A DNA stretch of 64,000 bases from NCBI GenBank assembly GCA_963691655.1, contig OY829326.1:16418878-16482877 (forward strand), given 5' to 3'. The stretch's first letter is position 1; the number at the start of each line of letters is the position of its first letter. The translations under genes and the position numbers were made by a program. This DNA comes from Toxonevra muliebris. Lineage: Eukaryota > Arthropoda > Insecta > Diptera > Pallopteridae. The notes under the pieces were generated by a model. The model was not told the origin of the DNA. It made no database searches and saw only the letters and a list, made by a program, of their open reading frames with translations. Shown here one piece after another: positions 39,101 to 48,530 of the stretch.

Positions 39101-42100
39101 CGAAATCGATCGTTGGTTAGGTCAGAAAATGCAAGTTGCTCTTGATGAAAACTATCGCGAGCCAAACAATTTGCAGAGTAAAATACAAAAGCACATAACA
39201 TTCGATAGTGAGCTTTTAACGAACACTTCACGTGTGAAGGATGTTATTTCTGAAGGAGAGCGACTTATAAAGGACGAACATTTTGCGAAGGATGAAATTT
39301 CACAGCAGTTGGGCATGCTTGAAAATGATTGGAATAAACTGAAGATAGCATCAAAGGAGAAGAAAGAAAAGCTAAATCAAGCTTACGAGGCTTTGAAATT
39401 CAATCGCAGTCTGGACGAATTCAATAACTGGATGGACGAAGTAGAGTCACATTTATCAAGCGAAGACTATGGTAAAGATTTGGGAACTGTGAGCCATTTA
39501 ATAAAAAAACACGAACGTCTGGAAGCAGATGTTTCTCATCATAACGATTTGGCCGACCAGATTAAAAAGAGTGATGAGAAGTTCTTCCAAGCCGATCACT
39601 TCCTTAAGGATGAGATACACGAACGCGCAATGGCCACCATCAAGCGCTATCATAGCCTTCATGAACCCATAGCAATACGTCGTGAAAATCTTGAAGACTC
39701 TTTCAGTCTGCAGCAGTTCATGCGGGATGCTGAAGATGAATTGCAGTGGCTAACAGAGAAAGAAGCTATTGCTGGTTCACAAGATCTAGGCAGTAGCCTA
39801 ATAGCCGTGCAAGTGTTGCAGAAAAAACATCAAGGCCTCGAATCGGAAATACTTTCACAGGAACCACTCATACAAGCTTTGCTTCAACGTGGCCAACATA
39901 TGGTACGCGATAACCATTTCGCCAGCGAAGAGGTACAGTACAAATGTGACTTGTTGCAAAAGAAACTTGTGAATTTGCGCGATTTGGCCAGTATTCGTCG
40001 CTTGCGTCTATTGGATGCAGTAGAGAGTCAAATGTTCTACGTCGAAGCGAATGAATCTGAAGCTTGGATGCGTGAAAAACGTCCAATACTTGCGTCCAGT
40101 GAGTATGGACGTGACGAAACCTCTGTGCAATCACATCAAAAGAAACTCGAAATTCTACAGCGTGAGCTAGTTTCCTTCAAACCATCAATAGAAAAGGTCA
40201 ATAAGCTTGCTACTAGTCTAGTGGAAAGAAATCACTTTGATAGCTCCAATATAAGCACGAAGAATTCAGCTGTTAAAAAACAATATGAGGAACTGGTCCG
40301 ACTTGCAAAGGATCGTGAAATTCGCCTTAGTGAATGCAAGAAACTCTTTGAATTCTTGCGTGAGACCGAAGATCTACATGAATGGATTGGCGACCAAATG
40401 ACGGTGACTGCTTCCGAAGATTACGGTGAAGATGTGGAACATGTGGAGCAACTTATACTCGCATTCGAGTCATTTGTTTCCAATCTAACAGTTAATGAAA
40501 GTCGAGTCAAAGCCTGCTTGCAACATGGCGAGGACCTTATCAAGGAGAATAATCCATATCGTTCTTCAATCAAAACCAAACGCGACGAAACAAAGCAACT
40601 TTGGGAAGAATTGAAAGATCTAGTCAATGCACGTCAAGATGCCCTAGCTGGTGCCAAACAGGTGCATGTCTATGATCGCGTTGCTGATGAAACAATTTCG
40701 CTGATTAACGAAAAGGAAGCATCGCTCATCTCTGAGGATTATGGTCAGGATCTGGAGAGTATACAAGCATTGGGCCGCAAGCATTTAGTCTTTGAAGCAG
40801 AACTAGTCGCAATCAAGGAACAAGTTGACTCTGTTCTAGGTGAAGCTGTTAAATTGGGTGAAATTTATCCCGATGCAAAGGAGCACATTGAAGTGAAACG
40901 TGATGAAACAGTAGAAGCCTGGACAGATCTGAAAGAAAAGACAAATATACGCAAGGAGAAATTGCATCAAGCCGAACAATTGCAGTCCTATTTCGATGAA
41001 TACCGCGATTTGATCGCATGGATTAATGAAATGCTGGCAAAAATAACAGCTCCCGAATTGGCAGCCACAGTTGCTGGCGCCGAATCGCTTTTATCCAGCA
41101 TCAAAGAACATCATGCTGAAATACACGCACGCGACGAAACATTCGCTAACTTTACTGCAAATGGACAGAAGTTAATTAAGGAAAAACATTTCCTAGCGCA
41201 TGAAGTTGAAGAAAAAATTCAAGTTCTGCAGCAGCGTCACGAACTCTTGCAAAATACTTTGCAACAACGCAAGGAAATTTATGAACTCAATTTGGATACA
41301 CAAATCTTCCTTAAAGATGCAGATATACTCGAGAACTGGATAACAAGTCGCGAACCATTGCTCAAAGATGCCAAGTTGGGTGAATCAATTCTACAAGTCG
41401 AAGACTTATTGCGGCGACATCAAGATTTCGAAAAAACAGTGGCCGCTCAAGAGGAAAAATTCCAAGCCATCAAACGTATTACTCTGTTAGAACAACGCTT
41501 CCGCAAACAAGTTGAAAGTGAGAAACTAGAAAAACTCAAAGAAAAGGAGCGCATGGAAAAAGAACGTTTCGAATTGCTGAAGCAAAAGGAGTTGCAACGC
41601 CTCAACGACGAAAGACGGCGTGCTGAAAAACAGATGGAGCATCGCAACAACACCTCTGCCCAAGAGAAGACACCAATCTTTTCCTCACCAATGGTCGCAG
41701 TCACCAACAGCAGCAATCCCCAATCACCGGCTATATCGGCCACATCACCACTTCGCTCTCCCTTCGACGAAGATCAATATTCGCTGCAGAAAAGCAATTC
41801 TAGCAGTATGTTTGGCGATCGTTTGCGACGTGGTTCGGACACCAATGTCAAGCGTGCCGAGAGCATGAAAGTACAACAGAAACCACCAAAGCGAACGCCA
41901 TCATTCACAACACGTCGCCGTGCACAGTCCTTCCGCAAAAATCAAAAGGGGGAAAGTTTCGACTTACCGCCAGTTGAAATTCAAGGCATGCTTGAGCGCA
42001 AGCATGGTCTGCAATCCGGAGGCAAGAAAGCACCTGTACGCTCCTGGAAACAGTTCCATACTGTACTCTGTGGTCAATTGCTATGCTTTTTCAAGGACGA

Positions 42101-44802
42101 AAACGATTTCTTACAACAGAAGACCGCCAATGCGCCAGTTAATATTTTGGGAGCGAAATGCGAACGAGCCGAAGATTATACAAAGAAGAAATACGTTTTC
42201 AGATTAAAACTTCCTGACGGTTCTGAATTTCTATTCGAAGCACCTTCTCTGGACATTATGAATGATTGGGTTCGTAAGATATCCTTCCATGCTAGTCTGC
42301 CACCAAATCTTCAATTGTTGAGTTACGATGAGTCCATGAAGGTAACGTACAGCATACGTTTGTTTAGATTTAGAAAAGTTCTTCAAGTGAAATTCTTCTT
42401 ACCCTTTACAGCAACAATCGAGCAGCTTTCCCGATATAAAGGTTGCTAGTGCCAGCCAAGTAGAATCACCAATGAGCTCGCGCAACTCCTCTCCGGATTC
42501 ACAAAGACGTGCAAGCTCACGCAATGATTCAATGAATAGTGGTATGTCAGCTGGTTCAGCAGCAACACCACAGATGAATTTTCTGCAAAAACAAATGCAA
42601 CAGCAACAGCAACAACAACCGGGTGTAAGTTAATTCATGCTTAAACCTTTATTTGTTTTACAGTCAAAGTAATAAAATGTGTTTTCCTTATTAACAAAAG
42701 CAAGCACATTCGCCTTCATCGCCGACAGGTTCTTATGGCTTCGATCAAAAGCCACCCATTCCACCGAGAGGCGCACCACCGCCAGTGCCAAATCGCCAAA
42801 GCGTCGATAATCAAGTTTTGCTGAGGAACCGCAATAATTCTAGCGGTGGTAAGGCCAAAATTGTTGTTGCAGCTGTGCTTGAAATTATATAACTTATCGA
42901 CGTTTTCTTTTTAATGTTCGCAGATATAACAGAGGGCGGTATCGGTGGCAGTATGTCACGTCTTCCGTCAATGCAACAATCTTCTACACTTCCCGCAGGT
43001 ATTTCGGGGATACAAAATGGGTCAAATGATGACAGTGTCGTTGTAATGAAACGTCACAGTGATGCTAGATTATCAGGTATGTGCCTACATATATATGAAT
43101 AGAAGATGAAAACAAACGCGTTTGACAAGCGACATTCTCCATTGAGCCAAAAGCGTTATTTCACCAATATTGTTTAGCTTAATTAATTTAAGAAATTGTA
43201 ATACAAAAGTTATTGTCAAAATCATTCATTCCTCCCATTTTCAATCGAAATCAATCAATTAGAAAATCCTCCACCATTACCAGCGACAATGCCTCCCGTT
43301 GGAGGTCCTGCTGCGAGTCACCATCATCATCTTCATCAGCAGCAGACACATCATCCGCAGATCCAGCAACGTATAAATGCATTTAATGCAGCAGCAGCAG
43401 CATCACCTTCCCACGCTACCACCGCTGCTGCACATAATCCGGATTATCAGGGCAATTATATGCGAATGCAACAACATCATATGGTTACAGCAGCGCCACG
43501 TGGATCACTTGGCACAACAACACGTAAATTCATTGAAGTTGAATCGAGTGGTATAGGGGGTAGTGGTAGTGGTGTTGCAATATCACCATCTGGTGGTGTA
43601 ACCACAAAACGTACGCTACACACTACTATGTCAACCAGTTCAAATTCAAGTGCTGGCAGCAATAGTAACAACAACAACAATAATGGTAAAGAAACAACAC
43701 ACATGACGTCAAATACGAATACAACAACAACATCATTATCATCATCAACCACGACAACAACAAACAGTAGCAGCAGTCGCACTGTTTGGCATTTTACCAC
43801 CGATAACAATTCCATTAATAATCCAAGTTACATGGGCTTAAATAACAGTGATGGAACTGGTTAGAGCAAGCAGATGCGCTACCTCTCTTTCTCTCTCTCA
43901 TATTCATTTGTTATTAATATTATATTCAATGAATAGTTCGTTTCATTTGAGTTTATATTTCTTCTGGGCTTTTTGAGAACATAATGCGTAAATTGAAAGC
44001 AACAAATTTCGGAAATCAAATATCAATCCTTTTGAAGCGAACTATTCATTCAACCACTTCTCTCTCTTCTCTGTTTCTCTTCTCTCGATAGTTCTTCCTA
44101 ATTTGAAATGTTATTAATTTGTTTTTGCATTTTTGAATTTTGGGTAGTTTTTAGTCCTTTGACTCCTACTAATGTTTGTTGGTTATCAGATTATATTAAT
44201 AAGATATTAATATTATTATAATTTTTAAAGTTAAATGAATTCAATTTTAATTATTATTATAATTTAATGCATGCATTTGCGACTTTAATCTTCAAGGACC
44301 ATCGTTGAAATCGACTAAACTAAGTCGCTCTTATCTGCGCACGAGTTTGCAAAGTAATTATTTATTTGGTGTTTCATTGGTCTTAAAAAAATGAATTTCC
44401 CTTTATATATTTATTTTTCTTTATTTTAATTTGTTATAGCTCATGCTCATTGTGGCTTTTAAAACTTCATGCATGCCTATTTTTTTCAAAATAACAAATA
44501 TGTTATTATTTGGTACCACAAACTAAGATATTTCACTTTCCGTTTATACTCTAGGTTGGGGAACAAGTCGCTTCGAAGGCAATCGCCCAGTATCATTACA
44601 ACCAGATTCAGTTAATTTTTCACGTGCGTCCGCGGAAAGTTCCAGCGAAAGTGAAGCTCAATCAATATCCTCCGTATCTGGTGTGAAGGGTAGCAAGAGT
44701 AAAGAAGATCGTCGAAGCGGAATGTTTAGAATATTTGGTCGCAAAGGTGGCGATAAAGAAAAAGAGAAAGACAAACGAAGATCCAGTCAGACGCCACAAT
44801 AA
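18090..44802 (+). CDS. kst: Beta-heavy spectrin, karst
   Basis: This is the apical membrane-skeleton spectrin; it pairs with alpha-spectrin and supports apical polarity, adherens junctions and endosomal traffic in epithelia. Exons: 18090-18153, 23810-23988, 24095-24262, 29112-29228, 30145-30407, 30491-30620, 31038-31225, 31293-32072, 32134-32725, 32793-33868, 33931-34077, 34136-34514, 34576-34715, 34788-36398, 36461-42341, 42412-42624, 42701-42848, 42924-43076, 44555-44802; optional 43263-43859. All introns are GT-AG and every phase joins, giving 4,158 residues (4,357 with the optional exon), close to fly Karst. Domain order is CH1 (about 69-172), CH2 (187-297), spectrin repeats (about 310-3,620), an inserted SH3 (about 876-930), a charged coil, PH (about 3,785-3,895) and a Ser/Gln-rich tail. 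MTQRDG at residue 42 is an alternative start. No frame damage was seen. Confidence 0.96.
19414..20001 (+). repeat. 150-bp direct repeat flanking a LINE fragment
   Basis: Bases 19,414-19,563 and 19,852-20,001 are almost identical 150-bp direct copies (beginning ATGTAATAATATCACGAA). A second short direct repeat of about 30 bp (CTTCTAGGCTCAGACATA...) lies at 19,819-19,848 and 20,001-20,030, immediately outside the right copy. The arrangement separates the two halves of a LINE RNase H domain. Confidence 0.85.
19571..20138 (+). mobile_element. Jockey-type LINE RNase H fragment, interrupted
   Basis: A frame from about 19,583 to 19,825 reads [19 protein letters not shown] and continues through [15 protein letters not shown]: the YTDGS catalytic start and the ExxxxxxA helix of RNase H in Jockey/I-type LINEs. 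The expected third motif, TDSQAA, appears as TNSPAA, losing the Asp. After the interposed 150-bp repeat, the C-terminal half ([20 protein letters not shown]) resumes at about 20,065-20,138. No reverse transcriptase or endonuclease part is present. Confidence 0.8.
20140..21098. other. Intronic AT-rich stretch with repeated CGGTTT motifs
   Basis: No gene is seen. Repeated CGGTTT/ACCGGTTT motifs at 20,563-21,090 and again just outside the right end of the next element (22,245-22,257) suggest an older repeat into which that element inserted. Confidence 0.35.
21100..22230 (+). mobile_element. Tc1/mariner-superfamily element, decayed
   Basis: Imperfect terminal inverted repeats of about 26 bp lie at 21,101-21,126 (CAGGAGTGAGATTGAAAAAA...) and 22,203-22,229 on the other strand. 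A transposase begins at ATG 21,257 ([15 protein letters not shown]) and is split by frameshifts and stops. Recognisable parts include a helix-turn-helix ([15 protein letters not shown]), [13 protein letters not shown] with the first acid, and [20 protein letters not shown] with the second. The third acidic motif, expected just after [10 protein letters not shown], is deleted. It belongs to the Tc1/mariner superfamily, perhaps near the maT lineage. Confidence 0.8.
22400..23800. other. kst: Intronic AT-rich sequence
   Basis: No gene or element is recognised, only A/T-rich tracts and long poly-T and poly-A runs. Confidence 0.45.
23810..30620 (+). CDS. kst: kst exons encoding the actin-binding CH domains
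   Basis: Five exons (23810-23988, 24095-24262, 29112-29228, 30145-30407, 30491-30620) encode the tandem calponin-homology actin-binding region. CH1 begins [14 protein letters not shown] and contains [18 protein letters not shown] and [16 protein letters not shown]2 begins at [14 protein letters not shown] and contains [19 protein letters not shown] and [16 protein letters not shown] 23,869 (MTQRDG) is an alternative internal start. Intron lengths differ widely, from 83 bp to 4.8 kb; the 4.8-kb intron splits CH1. Confidence 0.96.
24800..24990 (+). mobile_element. Transposase helix-turn-helix fossil
   Basis: Decayed sequence with broken frames reads piecewise as RNPNITGR, then [17 protein letters not shown], matching in order the second helix-turn-helix half of the element at 21,100-22,230 (SPNISGR ... 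LKTYKVQ). It is a fragment with several frame breaks. The relationship rests on short motifs only. Confidence 0.45.
25174..25185. promoter_or_regulatory. NRF-1/Ewg-type site in kst intron
   Basis: TGCGCATGCGCG fits YGCGCATGCGCR. It sits in a GC-rich island (25,115-25,205) within AT-rich intron sequence, next to a CAGCAGCTGTCA stretch. It is a possible intronic enhancer or internal promoter, by consensus only. Confidence 0.35.
25674..25718. repeat. (GTA)n and (TACA)n microsatellite
   Basis: About eight AGT/GTA units are followed by CATACATACATAC. Simple repeats of this kind are likely to vary in length between individuals. Confidence 0.9.
26565..26600. repeat. Perfect 16-bp hairpin
   Basis: CTTAAAGCTAAATTTT at 26,565-26,580 is followed by a four-base loop and its exact reverse complement at 26,585-26,600. 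The role is unknown; it may be a relic of an inverted-repeat element. Confidence 0.8.
27279..28308. mobile_element. Outer inverted-repeat pair, possibly a piggyBac-like MITE
   Basis: AACCCTTTTGACCCGAA at 27,280-27,296 and its near-complement at 28,291-28,307 (one mismatch) form an inverted pair. The right one abuts a TTAA; the left reads TCAA. CCCTTT ends beside TTAA recall piggyBac-type elements. Inside lies another fossil transposon, so the original element would have been about 420 bp. This identification is tentative. Confidence 0.4.
27583..28190 (+). mobile_element. Internally deleted DUF4817-type DDE transposon
   Basis: The ends read TAAAGAGTGATT at 27,583 and, inverted, TCACCCTTTA at 28,181-28,190, the same family as the element at 10,270. 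The 5' part decodes with breaks to RLQTIGFYY and [10 protein letters not shown], the helix-turn-helix. The 3' part decodes to [19 protein letters not shown] and FLWGCVKS, the third catalytic region of this family (PPRSCDL.P.D). The middle of the gene is missing. Confidence 0.75.
31038..32725 (+). CDS. kst: kst exons, first spectrin repeats
   Basis: Exons 31038-31225, 31293-32072 and 32134-32725 encode the linker after CH2 and the first spectrin repeats. Hallmarks of the triple-helical repeat are visible, with Trp near the start of helix A and Trp in helix C ([44 protein letters not shown]). The 63-bp and 61-bp introns are typical short fly introns. Confidence 0.95.
32793..33868 (+). CDS. kst: kst exon carrying the SH3 domain
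   Basis: A 1,076-nt exon. After an acidic, Trp-rich stretch ([19 protein letters not shown]) comes an SH3 domain (about 32,938-33,100) with AMFPFEGQG in place of ALYDY, the paired [11 protein letters not shown] and the closing [11 protein letters not shown]. The usual first ALYDY tyrosine reads Phe here. An SH3 inserted between early spectrin repeats is characteristic of beta-heavy spectrin. A basic linker and two further repeats follow. Confidence 0.96.
33931..36398 (+). CDS. kst: kst exons, central spectrin repeats
   Basis: Exons 33931-34077, 34136-34514, 34576-34715 and 34788-36398 encode successive spectrin repeats of about 106 residues each. Conserved patterns such as [39 protein letters not shown] and [14 protein letters not shown] are visible. 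Joins are phase-consistent. Nothing suggests a missing or damaged repeat. Confidence 0.94.
36461..42341 (+). CDS. kst: kst giant exon, distal repeats plus PH domain
   Basis: A 5,881-nt uninterrupted coding exon. It encodes roughly the distal half of the spectrin repeats, recognisable by repeated SEDYG/SEDTG motifs before helix B and a Trp in each helix A. A highly charged coil rich in EK/ER (about 41,500-41,640) and a Ser/Pro-rich linker follow. A PH domain (about 41,986-42,320) begins [20 protein letters not shown] and includes [19 protein letters not shown] and the closing invariant Trp in IMNDWVRKI. The PH domain is expected to bind membrane phosphoinositides. Confidence 0.96.
42412..43076 (+). 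CDS. kst: kst C-terminal tail exons
   Basis: Exons 42412-42624, 42701-42848 and 42924-43076 encode a disordered tail: a Ser/Arg-rich segment, a short poly-Gln ([11 protein letters not shown]) and a proline-rich stretch ([15 protein letters not shown]) that could bind SH3 domains. The exon at 42,924 ends in phase 1, which fits both the next optional exon and the terminal exon. Confidence 0.88.
43263..43864 (+). CDS. kst: kst optional exon or alternative C-terminus
   Basis: After an acceptor at 43,261-43,262, the exon reads in phase [20 protein letters not shown] followed by His/Gln, Ala, Asn, Thr and Ser homopolymer-rich sequence. It can end at the TAG 43,862-43,864 as an alternative C-terminus. 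It can also be spliced from 43,859 with a weak donor (G|GTTAGA) straight into the terminal exon, because the phase is again 1. Low complexity implies rapid length change. Neither outcome can be proven from DNA alone. Confidence 0.7.
44555..44802 (+). CDS. kst: kst terminal coding exon
   Basis: The exon follows a CTAG acceptor at 44,553-44,554 and takes one base from either 43,076 or 43,859. It encodes [17 protein letters not shown], a Ser/Glu-rich stretch, then [19 protein letters not shown] and a basic end, with stop TAA at 44,800-44,802. The basic MFRIFGRK segment is a plausible membrane or protein contact site. Confidence 0.9.
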
Positions 44803-44893
44803 ACGATGACACGATACAATACGAAAAATGAAAAGTTGATGGAAGTATAGTGAGCTTTAACTAGTTTCTGTATTCTACTTAACGTCAGTGTGT

Positions 44894-44913
44894 AATAAAT
44901 TCTACACAATAAA
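44894..44913 (+). terminator. kst: kst polyadenylation signals
   Basis: AATAAA occurs at 44,894-44,899 and 44,908-44,913, about 90-110 bases after the stop codon. Another lies near 45,110. Confidence 0.65.
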
Positions 44914-45683
44914 TCATTTTGCAAGCACTACAAGTATGTGCATGATAATAAAATCGCATTCAATGCTGGAACACAATGTCATTTTACGAAAACAAAACCA
45001 ATGCGAAAGAATAACCCGAAAGCATTATTTATTTTATTATATATTCTTCTTGATGAAACATACATATTTACGTTGTTATTTTATAAATATTATACATATA
45101 TATTTTTTAACAATAAACTTTATTAAGTCAACAATTTCTTATTTTTAAATTTTACATCCTCTTTTTTTTTTGAAATATTTAACATATATTTTTTTGCTTT
45201 TATTCACTCAAATACTAAAAATTTATACGAGCCGAAGGCCCTGGTAGCCAGTGCTTCTCTAAATTCAGTAATCTAATGTATTATCATTATTTTTCTTTTA
45301 ATAAATAAATAAAAATTTATACGCTGCAAAACAAAAATTATACTTGGAATAAGTTTATCAAATGTCGATTATTTATGTTTGCATTAAATATCACAACAAA
45401 AAAATATATTTTAAAATTTAAAATAAAGTTATTGTAATTATATGAAAATCATTGAATGCATTATTTTCTTTTTTAAATTTGTGATGTAAAATCAACTTTT
45501 AGAAATAGCAAAGATTCTCGTGAAAAATTTTAATGCAGGGTCTAAGAAAAATAATAGACTCAAATAAATTTTTCTGTGTACTAAGCACACATGTGGATAA
45601 CGGTTAATTTTTATATTTGGATTAATCTCAATTTCGCTTTCTTATAATTTTCCAAAACAAGTATGAGTTTCTTATTTAATAAT
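44914..45683. other. Non-coding spacer after kst
   Basis: AT-rich. A more GC-rich piece at 45,229-45,260 (ACGAGCCGAAGGCCCTGG) may be repeat debris. No gene is visible. Confidence 0.45.
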
Positions 45684-45973
45684 ATGAATTTGCAATGAGT
45701 CCCAAATTTAAGAAGAGAGTTGAAATTGTCTTTTTGATTAAACACCCTAAAGGTCCAAAAATGAATGCTAAAGCTACGTTGATGACGGTGAGGACAGGGA
45801 CAGTAATAGAGTCACTTGAACTAGATCTGATAAGGAGCTATGCATTTTGTATGAAAAAAAACGGACACTTTCCCTTAGAGAAGCCCAACAACAACTATTC
45901 AAAAAAGATATGACATGTGTGCATGAGAATTTGAAACTAATTGGAGCAGCATTATCTTTACTGATGAGTCTTA

Positions 45974-46850
45974 GGCCCTTATTATGAGCTGCTTTCGATG
46001 TTCGATCTTCGCTGGTTATCGAAGATCGAATGTAAAATTCTTATTATGAGCAGTGCAACCCTGTCGAAATTTTCGTTGCGCATCGAATTTTTTATCGAAC
46101 ACAATTTTGCTTTCGATACGTGCATGGTGAGTAATAATTGTAAAAATGTAAGTATTTTGCAATTTTTTTTAGCTTTTTGAGGACTAAAAATTAATTTTAA
46201 ACGGTTTTTGTAAATTTTATGCAGATCTGAAGTGTTGAGCAATAAATTGCAGTTAGCAAATCCTTTGATTGCAAGGGATATTTCCTCAATCGCAAAACTG
46301 TTGCCAATTTTAATATGTTTGGAATTGATCTTGCTCATGTGCATTGCTTCAGCAGTTCATCTGTAATGGTCATCAAGTGCACTAACGTTTCCTTGGACAG
46401 TCGCAAGTTCTGTAGAAATCTGTACACAAATTTTATAGATGGCAAAGCTTCTTCGAAAGGCTGCACTTAATCGTTTTCTACTTCTGGCCCGTTCCATAAA
46501 CCTCTCATCCTCTTCCGATGAATCGTTGAACCATAATTCCTTTATAGTCAACTATTTTGTTCTTATTTTTTCCACTTCATTTTTAAACTAATCGTATTTA
46601 TTTTTCAAAATGACGATCAACTGATAGATATATACTATCGTGAACAAGCCAAAATGAGTGAAATTCACAATAGCGCCATTCTCTGTCGAAAGCACGTCAT
46701 AATACCAAACTCAAATTCGTCCGATCAGGGCATCCGACTACAGTCGAAGATCGAACGCAGTTCATAATAAGGGCCAATACCAAACTCAAATTCGTTCGAG
46801 GAGGGCATTCGACTACAGTCAAAGATTGAACGCAGTTCATAATAAGGGCT
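45974..46850 (-). mobile_element. PIF/Harbinger element inserted in the Tc1-like element
   Basis: Ends read GGCCCTTATTATGAGCTGC at 45,974 and the inverted AGCCCTTATTATGAACTGC at 46,850, flanked by TTA at 45,971-45,973 and 46,851-46,853. A 3-bp TTA duplication is typical of PIF/Harbinger. Minus-strand remnants fit: an acidic start (MTIKELWFNDSSEEDERFMER) at 46,551 and a broken VLRF...EGSYQ-like HARBI1 segment near 46,240-46,310. It is internally deleted and non-functional. Confidence 0.82.
46701..46850. repeat. 75-bp tandem duplication at the Harbinger terminus
   Basis: 46,701-46,775 and 46,776-46,850 are two 75-bp copies differing at a few positions. Each ends in the transposon terminal sequence (TTCATAATAAGGGC). 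The outer copy adjoins the TTA target duplication. Confidence 0.9.
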
Positions 46851-47309
46851 TTAATTTCTAACTTTTAATAGCTTGAAGAGAGCTTAGGCTAAAAATGGTG
46901 AACGATTGTTTCAGCAAAAATTTAAGCAACCTTTAGCAGCCCATGTATATGGGTGCTTTTTAGAGCGAGGTCTCGAAAAAATTGTAATCTTTACCTAAAA
47001 TTTTAATACTGAATTCATGGTCGAACTGTAAAAATGAGGTTTGATGAAGTCTGCTGAGTTGCTTATAGACCCGGAAATAATGATTTGATATTGAAAGAGG
47101 ACAATAGTCCAAAGCGTCGCAGCCACCTCTGTACGACGTGGAAGCAAGAAAATGGGATGCAAATGCTTGATTGGCTATCCCAGAGTCGTGATGCGAGCCC
47201 TATAGATAATGTGTTGAGAAAACAATTGGAAACGATTACTGTGGAGAATGCCGAACAATTGAGCCAAAGTTGCACCAGGAGATACCCAGTAATTATTGAC
47301 GGCAATTAA

Positions 47310-47929
47310 GACTGGACAAAATATTAAAAATAACTCGAAACTAAAAAATATATCTATGTACTTTCTATTAAATAAAAAAGAATTAATTAATACCCACGTT
47401 TATGCGAGTTTAATAAAATCGTAGTCTATTTTCAACACAATTTTTTTTTAATTAATTAAATATATATATTTTTTAATTTTGTTGGCTCCACATGGGCTTG
47501 AACCACTTGTCTGTAGTACAGATTTACAGATTTCGTTATTTACTTACGTAGTGTGAACTCGGTTTTTGAGAAATGTGTCTCTCTTAGGTCACTCCGATGT
47601 TTTTGTTAATATTTAACAAGGAACATTTTTTAAGGACAGTATAATAGTTTTGTCAATTGTCATTTATCGAAAAAAAGGGGTATAAAAAACCATTTTCAAG
47701 AGGAAGGGTGCTACTAATTGTTTATCTCTTTGTGCTTAATAACTTTGCTTCAGAGATCAAATTTGTATTTGTCAAGATATACAAATCTCTTAATAGCCCC
47801 TGAATACTCCATTTTTTACCATATTGTGGGAGAACTAGTAGTTTTAGGGAAAAACTGAGTACGCAGTCGTGATCAGCGACTATAAAATAAGTTTAAATTT
47901 TGCTGCACTGTGTTATTAGGGGCTGTCTT
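47310..47929. other. Non-coding AT-rich spacer
   Basis: No gene or clear element is recognised. 47,465-47,575 is slightly more complex, but no frame is meaningful. Confidence 0.4.
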
Positions 47930-48240
47930 GTTCTCAACCACATCTCAGCGGTGATGGCTGGCCAGAACATCCACAGAGTATGCCGAATGCATCGGTTAAC
48001 GAACAACTTTTGTCTCCCGTGCGGTTATGGTTCAATGTTCCATGGTTTTCCAGGTTTATGAATAGTGATGTATTTGTTAACTTCCTGAGCTTGTTGAGCT
48101 TACCGAATTCTTGCTTTGCTTTCAGTAATATATTGTTAATGTCGTTTTGGCTTCCACCCTTTATTGTAAGTTGAGCAATAGCAGACAAATGCCGTCAGCG
48201 TAACCTATATGGCTCAGTTTACCGAGAAGGGAACATGTGA
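47930..48240 (-). mobile_element. LINE reverse transcriptase fragment (RTE-like), decayed
   Basis: On the minus strand GYADGICLL (about 48,207-48,183) matches the reverse transcriptase catalytic YADD box with the second Asp changed to Gly. After a deletion, GGSQNDINNILLKAKQEFGK resumes, matching the region after the YLGS motif in RTE-type LINEs. Frameshifts surround both pieces. Related decayed sequence may extend to about 48,530. Confidence 0.6.
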
Positions 48241-48530
48241 TTCCTTGGTCTGTGATAATAGACTATCTCTATGGCGGACCCATGGTGGGAATCTTATAAA
48301 AACAGTGTTTTTAGACATATGAATCCCGATTATTTGCATGCTTTGAAAAATAGTTTTATTGCCTCCCCAACAATCATGTTACAATATATGGTATTCCCCC
48401 TCCAATAGTGGCCTTATGATCCAATAGTGGCCTATCTCATTGTGTCATCAAGCACTACTTTAAATAAAAACGAGAAGAGTGCGCAACCTTGCTTTTCAGA
48501 ATGTTCATAATCCACCTTTGAGCTCTCCAG

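Larger units (their letters stand above)
45684..47309 (+). mobile_element. Tc1-like transposon fossil split by a later insertion
   Basis: The 5' part starts at ATG 45,695 (MSPKFKKRVEIVFLIKHPKG), an N-terminal helix-turn-helix of Tc1-type transposases, and runs with breaks to IFTDES at about 45,970, the first catalytic motif. After an 877-bp insertion it resumes at about 46,870 with LKRA, FQQKFKQPLAAHVYGCF and then EDNSPKRRSHLCTTWKQENG (second acid and helix). LDWLSQSRDASPIDNV, the third catalytic region (normally SPDxNPIEN), follows. It ends at a stop at about 47,309. Frameshifts and changed catalytic positions make it dead. Terminal repeats were not found. Confidence 0.82.

Noticed and set aside
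43477..43815. Val/Asp-rich 112-codon minus-strand frame
   Set aside because: It is the antisense of the Asn/Thr/Ser homopolymer-coding exon; the valine runs reflect GTT/GTC complements.
44888..45148. 86-codon frame in the 3' region of kst
   Set aside because: It covers polyadenylation signals and AT-rich 3' sequence and has no homology that I can see.
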